A stretch of 64,000 nucleotides of DNA, from contig OZ026561.1 in assembly GCA_964020155.1 (NCBI GenBank), positions 1 to 64,000 of the forward strand. The letters run 5' to 3'. The notes under the pieces were generated by a model. That model made no database searches. It had not been told where the DNA came from and worked only from the letters and a program-made list of their open reading frames with translations. Position numbers and translations under genes: made by a program. Origin of the DNA: Chondrilla cf. caribensis (lineage: Eukaryota > Porifera > Demospongiae > Chondrillida > Chondrillidae). Every line of letters starts with the position of its first letter. The first letter of the stretch is position 1. Of the stretch, positions 39,147 through 64,000 are shown one piece after another.

Positions 39147-39890
39147 AACTAAGCGCCCATCTCTAATCATAACAATCGACCACAATTTATAATTTTCACT
39201 CCATTGTCTGGCTTCAGAACGTCAATCATGAACTCAATACTAATACATACTTTTCAACAGTAAGTATAACATGTACAAATTATTATTATTATACAGTATA
39301 ATTTTAATGATATTATACATGATGTGTGGTGGTGATATAAAAAATAAGTAATGATAAAACTAAAACAATTATTATATGCCTATTTACAATTAAATACAGT
39401 GACGTTACATAAATTAAATATTACATACATATTTACAATTAAGTAGAATACACATATTTACAATTAATTAAATTAAATATAATAATAATTAAGAAAACAT
39501 GTACAAATTATTTAAAGATAAGAAATCTACGAAGGTTCCTAAAAGTGAGCAAAATGTCCATGATGTCTAACTGCTTTTCGGGTGTTAACACCCGCACATG
39601 TGAACGCTTAATACCCATCACAACAGCGGCAACATGCTGATTTCGAATGGTCGAGAACAAAAAATTCGGGTGGAATTCGAGCGCAACGGATTCGCCGAAT
39701 AGAATATCGAAGGTTCTAACTCTAGAAGAGATGCCGCCCAAGTACAGGGGGAGGTAGAATTACTTGTTTATGAGGGAGGGTTTGTTTTCGCATCTCTTGA
39801 ATAACGTCGCGAATAAGAAAATAGAAGAACAGGAGCTAAGAATGAAATGCGTCTTTGAATAAAATTTCAAATAAGCGCCCACAACAAGCC

Positions 39891-39988
39891 GGTTACAGTA
39901 CGTCCAAGTGTGCATTAGCTCTTTATTGCACTCGCCCTCATGACTCGAGCAATAAATACGCCAATGCACACTTGGACGTACTGTAACC
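39891..39988. repeat. 26-bp perfect inverted repeat, MITE-like fold-back
   Basis: The arm at 39891-39916 begins ggttacagtacgtccaag, and the arm at 39963-39988 is its exact reverse complement. The 46-bp interior has a second pairing (tttattgc with gcaataaa), so almost the whole 98 bp can fold. This is typical of a small fold-back or MITE-type element; no flanking duplication was confirmed. Confidence 0.8.
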
Positions 39989-40429
39989 ATAACAATGACA
40001 AGATGTCTGTTTCTGTATACCGTGGTGCCTTCACAATCACATATATCCCAAGGACCAATCAAATTATTCATTCAAGCAGTATATTCTATTCTATGTGAAT
40101 TCTGGCATTTATGCAGGAAATTACCAAGGGAGTCTGGTTTGCTGTGACACCAGTTTACCAAACACACAAACCTGAACATGATCACTTGTCGACTGGTACA
40201 AATATGCATTTTACAAGCTGATTGAGCATGAGGGTAGCCATATTACCAATATTGTCACGAAGTGTACAGTTTGAAACAAACATGCAGGCACTCATGGTCA
40301 GCTTTCAGTACAGGGACTTTCCACCAGTGACTGTGTGTACTTGGTCATTCCTGTCATGGGTCGAGCTGGTTGTGTGTACTCTACGCACTTCTTGTGGTGC
40401 TATATATATTGGTGTAACAGGTGCAGCTA

Positions 40430-42262
40430 GATGGAATAAGAGGTGGTTTACAAAGGACCTGATGGCCTTGAGGTAATCCATCAATCTGAACGTGTGTGGT
40501 TAAGAGAAAAGGATAGTGAAATTAGGAAGGTTAAAAGGAAGAAGTATTATTGTTAGTCATAGAGCTTATGCGAATGCAGTCACAAGTTACAAGAGGAGGT
40601 TTCTTCTTTCCCAATGACAAGCTTTAGAGAACCTATTAGGTAATCCTAAGAAGTGGTTGAGGGAAGCTAAGAAACTAGGCATTTCTATTAAGAATCCATC
40701 CGGAGGTCTTAGTAAAGTCTATGATAAGAACGGTATGGTATGATCTGGTGAGGAAGGCAGGAAGGTCTGGAGTGATCACTTCAAGGTGTTGTTGGAAGGT
40801 GGTAAGGAATCTCCTTCTGGTTACCATGAGTCAAAGGGTGATGGTAGGGCTAAAGGGCTAGGTGGGAGTAGTAAGGATTTGGAGGATGAATTTACTTGAG
40901 AGCAAGGTGAAGAGTTTGGAGTCATGAAAGGTCTATGGCAGGGGTGTGTGTAATCCCCGGTTCTCTTGTACACCGACAGTTTGGTAATGTAGTTAAAAGG
41001 ATAGGGGAAGCGGGGTGGTGTGTAGTGAAACTATGGTACCTGGCATGCTGTTTGCTGGTGACACAGCTCTGCTGGCTGAGAGTGCAGATGATATGAGGAA
41101 GAGTCTTCAATGCTTACTAAGTTGGTGTGAAAAAATTAATGGTCTGTGGAGATAAATGTGGAGAAGAGTGCATTAATGAACATGAGAAAAAGAGGGATTA
41201 GTGAGTGTGTGGATCATTTTAGAATTGGTGACAAGGTCCTTCCCTGGGTATCTACTTACAAGAGCTTGGGATGCTTGGTAGATGACAGTTTGAACTGCCC
41301 AAATATGGTGGAGCATCGGGTGGAAATGGGGTCTTGGCATTGGGTGCTTGGCTGCGGAGGTGTCATGAGTCAGTCAGCAAGGTGAACGGAAAGTCGTTTA
41401 TGCAGCTGATGCAGTCACTGGTGGAATCTGTGTTGTTGTATGGGACAGAGCTCTTGGGTTGTCATCACAAGTTAGATGGGTTGAACCAACTACAACTAAG
41501 GGCCCTGAGAATCCTCTTTGGTGTGGGTGTGTACCACCCAAAGGTATCCCTGATGATAGAGGCTGATGCCTTCCCTGTGGTCTGGCTGGCGAGGCTGTCG
41601 TGTGTGGCTTTCTGGTTAGAGGTTATGACGAATCCAATGTTTGAAGGAAGGATTTTGAGGGCAGCAGTAGCATTGGCAGTGGCCATGAGTGGTGGAGGAT
41701 GGATGAAGAATCTGAAAAAATGCATGGAGTGCTTCGGTTTGTGTGAAATTGAAAGAGAAGACTCAGGATGATGATCAGAGGTGGGACAGCCCCACTCGGG
41801 ATGATGATCAGAGGTGGGACAGCCCCACTCATGATGGAGAGCGGAAGATGGAGGGGCTTGGGAGAGAGAACATGTGGGGAATGTGATTTGGGGAAGGTGG
41901 AAGATGTGCAACATTGGCTGCTGGAGTGCGCAAGATGGAATGACGAACGGGCAGACCTTTTCCAGTCACTGTCAAGGGTATCTCTGGACTGCAAGTTGAT
42001 GACCAATGATGAAAAGCTATTTATTCTGGACCAATGATGCAAGCATCTCCCAATTCCTAAGATTATCTCAAATTGTGGAATGCACATTTCAATTAACTCC
42101 AGGCATGTAGAATAATAACTTATGTTTCGTGTTGATCGGATCTCTCTTTGATGACATGTTCTACATAGGTTTCATGTTGATCGGATCTCTCTTTGATGAC
42201 ATGTTCTACATAGGACAGTCTGTCCTAGTGCTGTGCATGTGGCACATTGATTGATTGATTGA
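40430..42262 (+). mobile_element. Decayed LINE of the TTGA-tail family
   Basis: Fragments in shifting frames match the element at 36468-37859. A linker-region piece (SHRAYANAVTSYKRRFLLSQ near 40555) is followed by the catalytic motif altered from FADD to FAGD (PGMLFAGDTALLAES near 41037). Then come YKSLGCLVDDSLN, LVESVLLYGTELLGCHHKLD and LQLRALRILFGVGVYHPK. There are several stops and frameshifts. It ends in (ttga)n at 42243-42262, and a 45-bp tandem duplication precedes the tail (about 42123-42214). Longer 5' coverage than its relative shows more of the element. Confidence 0.82.
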
Positions 42263-42527
42263 TATGGGGGCAAGTTTTGGTCATATATATTATATGCACA
42301 ATTCCCAAATCTACAGAAATATGGTCCCAACACCTCCCCTTGGGAAGTAGGGCATAGTTCTGGCCATGTCCGTGGTGCTATTGGGTCATGGTTGGTCAAG
42401 ACACAACACTGTCCAAACCTATACAATATGGTGGGTAGGAGGTACATACACCTCACAACAGCACAATGTTGCTCATTCACCAGAAATACATCAAATACAG
42501 AAAGAAATTAATGTAGAGTTGGTTTGT

Positions 42528-43986
42528 TCATTTTCCTTTCTTTGATTTCAACTTCCTCTGGTAAAATTCCAACTCCTTCCCTTCCAACACATAACCATCA
42601 CAGCGACCACTCTGCCCTGGTCTTGAAGAGACACACGCTACAACGGGAATTAGGGACTGTAAACAACACAAGCAATACACAACAAACCAGGGTTGACAAT
42701 GGAGAAATGCATGTATACTAGTGAGGGTGGTGTGCCAGACTGGGTGAGGGTGGTGTGCCAGACTGGGTGAGGGTGGTATGCCAGACTGGGTGAGGGTGGT
42801 GTGCCAGACTGGGTGAGGGTGGTGTACCAGACTGGGTGAGGGTGGTTGTACCAGACTGGGTGAGGGTGGTGTGCCAGACTGGGTGAGGGATGGTTGTACT
42901 ACGATGAACTCACTCACCATAAAGTCTCCCGGTATTGAATTGTTCTTCAACATGTACATCTGTCTTAGCATTGCTTTTCCTTTTATCAAGTTTGCGCTGA
43001 AGATGGTTGGACTTCTTGGTAGCTTCGTCTTCCACTTCCTATGGTAGAATATATATTGTTAGAACACTGCCCAAAGGTCACGGCTTGTGAAGGTTACCTT
43101 TGCTTGCCCCTTCTTTCTGCCAATCAACACACCATAATGCCGTTCATACCATTGTCGAAAGGGAGTAGCATCAATTTGTACAATGCAATTCTTCACAAGT
43201 GTCTTTGTTCTGACCAGTTCATTGTTGCTAGCATTGTAGACTACATCTAATATTCGTGTCTTCCTGGTAACAGCTTCTGAGCCCCACGAGTAGTTACCGT
43301 GATCCAAACGCAATGCTCTGTACTTTTTATTTCCTCCTCTTGTTCGGACTACATGAATTCTTTTTGGTGCAATCTACAAAAACATGCAACGTGTACCACA
43401 CACACTCCACCAAGGTCTCAAGAACCACACACACTCCAACAAGGTCTCAAGTACCACACACACTCCATCAAGGTCTCAAGTACCACACACACTCCATCAA
43501 GGTCTCAAGCACCACACACACTCCAACAAGGTCTCAAGTACCACACACACTCCATCAAGGTCTCAAGCACCACACACACTCCAACAAGGTCTCAAGCACC
43601 ACACACACTCCAACAAGGTCTCAAGCCCCATATAATACTACCAGCACGTTCTAAAAGCCAGTTGCTGTCGATTAACAAAACAGCAAGGAAAAGGAGACGG
43701 GGTGTCAGGAAACGATGCTCACTTTAGTATTAGCGGCTGGTCGTCCACATTCAAACTTTCTCCGCTTTCTAATCGGCTTCCTCTTGCCTCCAGTGGATCT
43801 GCGCTTGTGCCAGCCGTCCCTGGTGATACCTAATATAGATACCAACAAACATCTTGGAAAATCATACGAGAAGCGAATACATGATAGTGATGATAAAATA
43901 AGTTATGTAAATGGTCCAAGAAAGCTAAAATAGACTTACACACATCATAAACACACGATGCTACAGCGATTCCTTCACTTACCCAT
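42528..43986 (-). CDS. RPS8: 40S ribosomal protein S8 (eS8)
   Basis: Five minus-strand exons, 43983-43986 (ATGG only), 43723-43829, 43098-43373, 42918-43038 and 42528-42637, join in frame to 205 residues, close to the usual 206-208. The product is a small-subunit ribosomal protein. Conserved blocks include [72 protein letters not shown], and the C-terminal [19 protein letters not shown] with a basic end KSKKGK. The tiny first exon with the split second codon is a common ribosomal-protein arrangement. Its ATG lies 59 bp from the divergent Ku80 ATG. Two introns hold minisatellites. Confidence 0.95.
42721..42893. repeat. ~23-bp minisatellite in RPS8 intron 4
   Basis: About seven copies of a unit containing gtgccagactgggtgagg lie between RPS8 exons 4 and 5. 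Some copies have an extra t (ggtggttg) or ta instead of tg. Confidence 0.92.
43390..43630. repeat. ~29-bp minisatellite in RPS8 intron 2
   Basis: About eight copies of a unit containing caccacacacactcca and aaggtctcaag alternate between ccatcaagg and ccaacaagg variants. Confidence 0.92.
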
Positions 43987-44045
43987 TCCTTCCTCTGACT
44001 AGAACACGTGGGTGAGATTACGCAAGAAGCACCAATTTCAGCAAA
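43987..44045. promoter_or_regulatory. 59-bp RPS8-Ku80 bidirectional promoter core
   Basis: Only 59 bp separate the two start codons. The stretch contains an E-box (cacgtg, about 44006) and, on the RPS8 strand, cttctt, a possible start of the pyrimidine tract (5' TOP) typical of ribosomal-protein mRNAs. The exact transcription starts cannot be fixed from sequence. Confidence 0.5.
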
Positions 44046-48449
<4,404 letters not shown>

Positions 48450-48557
48450 CGTACAGAGTATGAATACAGTATTGTGACATTGTACCTGAATATATAGTAG
48501 AGTAGAGTGAATTTTTAACGATTTTAAAGTCAGAACGGGTCTAGGTTTCGTGACAAA

Positions 48558-51412
48558 ATGGCTACCGGTAGTGGTACATTATCTCTGGAGCAAGAAGAAA
48601 AAATATTACAATTTCAAGTAAATTTGTCGTATCATATACTTATGCCTTGAACAGTGTATGGAGAAGCTTGTCTTCGCCTCAAAATGTTTATTCTCTTCTT
48701 GTGTTTTGTGGCGAACGGTCCGTGATTTACTAAACCTAGCGGGCTATGTCCGGGCGCGGATGCTTAGTGTATTTGGGGTGTGTAATGTTGAAGAACTCAC
48801 GGATCTACTTTGTAATAGTTTGATTGTTTGTATCCGAGTTAGAAGTATGAATAATACTCGTTTTCTCCATGTGTAGGAGATTACAGGAAATGACGACTTC
48901 CAAAAAGCCCTGCATATATTGACGGCATTTCAGTGGGATCTAGCAGCAGCTGTACAAGACACATTGAATGAAAGAGAGTCAATTCAACCGAATGTTGGGC
49001 AGCAACAACAGGGGCAACCTCAATTGAGGAGGCGTGGTCAAGTACCGCCAAATTTCCTCCCTCCTGCTTTTCCTCCACCTGTCCCCTTTGTTACTAGAGT
49101 GGTTGCTAGGAGACCTCCAATGGTACAAATTCCCTTTATAATCCCTTTTCTGTTTTGCCATGTAAAGTGACTTTCTCTATAGGGCTGGTTCGACTGGACC
49201 ATCTCCATGGTAACACTACCATTTCGGTTCATGTACAGTTTTGGTTATGACTTATTTAACTTTCTGTTGGCGATAGTACTAGGAGCACGCCCACCTCCAG
49301 GTTAGTGTCTTATTCACAAGCACACCATTTTGTACCAGTTCCAAACCCACTTGTACCAGTTCCAAACCCACTTGTACCAGTTCCAAACCCACTTGTACCA
49401 GTTCCACACACTTGTACCAGTTCCAAACTCACTTGTACCAGTTCCAAACCCACTTGTACCAGTTCCAAACCCACTCATACCAGTTTCCAAATCCACTTCA
49501 ATTGTAGTTTCTCCGGATCCAACTGGTGATGTCCGTCACTTTGCTGCTCGCTTCGCCTCAACATTTGGCGAACAAGGCCCTCCCTTGCCACAAGTTGGCT
49601 ACAGCAGAATAGCTGAACAAGCCAAGGAGGAAGTTAGGTTCCTTCTGGTCTACCTCCACAACTGGGAGCTACCTGAGTCAGAAGAGTACTGCAGGTGAGC
49701 TCCTCCTCATTTACCTACACCTGTAGACGACATTGATAGCAGTGTCTCTCTAGAAATGTGATCTGTTCTGAAGAGTTTGTACAAGTCATTCGGGAGAGGA
49801 ATCTACTGTTTTGGGCTGTAGACGTGCAGTCTGCCGAAGGGAAACGAGGTGGGCTGGCTACTTTGGTGCTGTGGGTGGAGCGTTAGGACTCAGTTTTAAT
49901 GCTTTTCTTTACTACATAGTCCAGTACATAGTAAATGGAGGGAATTACCCTTATGTTGCTGTGGCAATGCTAAAAGAATCACGAATGACTTTGATTGGAC
50001 GATTTGAAGGTTCACGTTCCGACATACACCACTTTAATATTGGGACTGTGTGTGACATTTAATCCTGCCTACCTAGGATCAATATCTAAGAATGCTTTTA
50101 TGTCTGCGTTGAATTCCATCTTGGATCGAAGTGAACCAGAACTCGTTGTAACGAGGCATGAAAAGCAAGAGCGTCAAGTTGCCCAGATTCTGCGGCAGCA
50201 ACAGGAGGATGCCTACCTCCAGTCCTTGAAGGCCGACAAAGAAAAGGTAAACATGTCTCTGTATGAGGGTGTGGGGAGGGTGTGAGGGTTGGGGAGGGTG
50301 TGAGGGTTGGGGAGGGTGTGAGGATTGGGGAGGGTGTGAGGGTGTGTGGAGGGTGTGTGGGTGTGAGGGTGTGTGGAGGGTGTGTGGGTGTGTGGAGGAT
50401 GTGAGGGTTGGGGAGGGTGTGAGGGTGTGTGGAGGGTGTGAGGGTGTGTGGAAGGTGTGAGGGTGTGTGGAAGGTGTGAGGGTGTGGGGAGGATGTGAAG
50501 GTGTGTGAGGGTGTGGGGAGGGTGTGTATTGGGAATACTGTAAAGAATTATGAGAATTGTGATTATTGAAAGATGTGAAGAGATGAGATGATGATAGTGA
50601 AGTCACTCAGAACAATGAATGTCTCTTGTTGTTGAGGTTCTCTAATGTATATTCTAGGAGGAGAAGAGAAAGGCTGAGATGGAGCAAGAATTGAAGAAGG
50701 AAACTTATGCTAAAGAAAAAAATAAGGTTTTTTATGCTTACATGTCACGAAAATGATGATAAAATTGTTATTATTCAATACTGTACTGTGTGTGGGTGTT
50801 CAATACTGTACTGTGTGTGGGTGTTCAGTACTGTACTGTGTGTGGGTGTTCAATACTGTACTGTGTGTGGGTGTTTAGTACTATACTGTGTGTGGGTGTC
50901 CAGTACTGTACTAATATTTACTGAGTATCTCTGGACTCTACCTTATAAGGAATGGGAAACTGAGTGTGAATATCGCATCAGTCAATTACCTCCAGAGCCA
51001 GATCCAACCAGTGAAAACTTGATACATGTTGTTGTGCGGTCCACTGCCGGGGAACGTTTAGAAAGGAACTTCCTAACTACGGACAAACTTCATGTAAGCT
51101 GTACAAAATGTCTGTACTGTACATGTAAGCTGTACAAGATGGCTGTACAAGATGTCTGTACTGTGCAAGTGCACACAGCACACACTACACTCATTGCTCT
51201 GATATATGAATGGACGTCTTTTCCATTAGGTTTTGTATGATTTTGCCTTGAAATGTAAGGACATTCCACGTTGTTATGTGTTGGCCACTAACTATCCCAA
51301 AAAGACTCTGAAACTTGATGACACTGGTGGACCGCTGCTAGCTGATCTCGATCTTGGAAAGAAGTGTATTGTTTTTGTTCAAGACATGACAGAGGACGAT
51401 GAAGACGAATGA
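48558..51412 (+). CDS. FAF2: FAS-associated factor 2 (UBXD8), ERAD and lipid-droplet adaptor
   Basis: Ten exons from 48558 to the TGA at 51410-51412. The product links p97/VCP to ubiquitinated clients at the ER and lipid droplets. The domain order is typical: an N-terminal UBA (GSGTLSLEQEEKILQFQ, then FQKALHILTAFQWDLAAAV), a hydrophobic membrane hairpin (WFDWTISMVTLPFRFMYSFG), and a thioredoxin-like UAS domain (EEVRFLLVYLHNWELPESEE, NLLFWAVDVQSAEGKR, AVAMLKESRMTLIGRFEG). A coiled coil follows (QILRQQQEDAYLQSLKADKE) and then a C-terminal UBX domain (YVLATNYPKKTLKL) ending in an acidic DMTEDDEDE. Exon 6 most likely starts at 49920, which restores the KRVQYIVNGGNYPY reading. The gene starts 109 bp after the Ku80 stop codon. 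Confidence 0.93.
49329..49495. repeat. ~21-bp minisatellite in FAF2 intron 3
   Basis: About eight copies of ttgtaccagttccaaaccca plus c lie between FAF2 exons 3 and 4. The 21-bp period leaves several frames open, which is not coding evidence. Confidence 0.92.
50262..50525. repeat. G-rich minisatellite in FAF2 intron 7
   Basis: Irregular 18-21 bp units built on gtgtgaggg and gtgtggaggg. The strand is strongly G-rich, so G-quadruplex formation in pre-mRNA is possible. Confidence 0.88.
50779..50912. repeat. ~30-bp minisatellite in FAF2 intron 8
   Basis: Five copies of a unit containing caatactgtactgtgtgtgg precede the UBX exons. Confidence 0.9.
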
Positions 51413-51785
51413 ATTCGCGACCTTGCATGGAGACATATCATCATCATTATTGATTGCTACATCAAATCTTGTTTCAAATAATTCACATAACAGTATTTGA
51501 CTCAATCCATGGTCTTCATTGCCGACTGTACTGATATGGGTGTAGCAAGTATGCACACCTTGGTTTGTTGGAGGATATTCTATCCATAGCCTATAGTTCT
51601 TCTCCATAGTTATGTGGCATGTAACCGTAGTGTAGAGTATCAGTGATGTTAGGCCGTGTTGGGATCAATGCCAAAGCATGCCGTGGGAGGGGCTAAGCAT
51701 ATCCTAGTTCGACTGTAATAGGCTATAGTCGGAAGCGTGTTTTCTCGTGTGTGTTTGTGTTGCATTATTACGTAACTAAAACAAA

Positions 51786-57716
<5,931 letters not shown>

Positions 57717-57930
57717 CTCGTGCCACTTCACACCACATCCAATAACACTTGTCCAACTAGTATATTATATTATGTTGATTACCATTATTGCAAAGTGGTT
57801 GTGTACAAAACAGAGGAAAATGAAGTGATATAAAACATAATTGGTCATTTGACAGAATACAGAGGTTAACATTGATGAGATTGTAAAATGTGGTACATCC
57901 ATATATAAACCATATTATGATACAGGGCAT

Positions 57931-59208
<1,278 letters not shown>

Positions 59209-59478
59209 TGTGTTCGATTGTTGGTCAATGAAGAAATTATAAGATAAGCTATTATAAATGTTGGGACATCTCTGTAGGGGGGCGGGGGCGTGGCTATAAT
59301 ACTAATTAGTGTACCGAATACACTTCCTATTTAGTTGACGTCATAGAGGAAGTAAGGGTGTGGTCATTTCATGTATGTGAGTGTGTGTGTGTGTGTGCGT
59401 ATGTGTGTCTATGGTTATTCACAGTTGTAGAATAGAGTTTATATTCGAATTATACCCGTGGGTAGCCTTAGTTGAGGA
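59209..59478. promoter_or_regulatory. Putative SPRY/DYRK divergent promoter region
   Basis: 270 bp between divergent start codons. It contains a short G-rich box (gggggcgggggcgtgg, about 59277), a candidate GC-box, and a GT run at about 59379-59397. Confidence 0.4.

Positions 59479-64000
<4,522 letters not shown>

Larger units (their letters stand above)
38869..40429. other. AT-rich intergenic sequence with fold-back elements
   Basis: No recognised gene. It contains two perfect hairpins listed separately, AT-rich runs at 39270-39500, and a 77-codon minus-strand frame at 39508-39741 (VRVLTPEKQLDIMDILLTF) with no family I recognise. The hairpins suggest remains of small non-autonomous transposons. 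Confidence 0.45.

Noticed and set aside
43723..43983. snoRNA in RPS8 introns, as in vertebrates
   Set aside because: A weak C-box-like atgatgt is present in intron 1, but no matching D box or terminal stem was found.

Overview
The window looks like animal nuclear DNA from a compact genome, most likely an early-branching metazoan such as a sponge. This is inferred from TTAGGG-type telomeric repeats, genes with many mostly short GT-AG introns, divergent start codons as little as 59 bp apart, and animal-type SDHA, RPS8, Ku80, FAF2, NDUFV1 and DYRK genes. No species can be named from the sequence alone. Layout: bases 1-8105 are a satellite of about 349 bp per unit in roughly 23 copies, partly arranged as 1407-bp higher-order repeats. 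Four units carry interstitial (TTAGGG)n, so this end may be subtelomeric. A 187-bp tandem repeat (8136-8883) and older diverged satellite units (8884-10470) follow. Bases 10.5-22.3 kb are a transposon-rich, segmentally duplicated zone. It holds two broken intron-bearing copies and one fragment of a cysteine-synthase-like gene, four copies of a ~630-bp repeat with a tRNA-like pol III promoter, and an apparently complete Merlin-type DNA transposon (14571-16213) with 97-bp terminal inverted repeats, an 8-bp target duplication and an uninterrupted three-exon transposase. The gene-dense part starts at 23.4 kb. It contains, in order, a Ser/Thr-rich single-pass membrane protein (minus), a divergent intronless 2-O-sulfotransferase-like gene (plus), SDHA (minus), and a tandem family of five sigma-class glutathione S-transferase genes (plus). 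The GST family is split by two 5'-truncated LINE insertions. After a decayed LINE at 40.4-42.3 kb come RPS8 (minus) and divergent Ku80/XRCC5 (plus), FAF2/UBXD8 (plus), NDUFV1 (plus), a SPRY-domain protein (minus) and the 5' part of a class II DYRK kinase (plus) that runs off the right edge. The housekeeping genes serve separate processes: respiratory complexes I and II, the ribosome, end-joining repair, ER-linked protein degradation and signalling. Their order shows chromosomal compaction, not a single pathway. Nearly every larger intron from 26 kb onward is filled by a gene-specific minisatellite or a (CA/GT)n tract. The most interesting points are the intact Merlin element with its empty sites in the same window, GST paralogues whose differences cluster at predicted active-site positions while introns stay nearly identical, a conserved hairpin in every satellite unit, a minisatellite that repeats an NDUFV1 splice donor five times, and an in-frame 11-residue coding repeat in the DYRK N-terminus.
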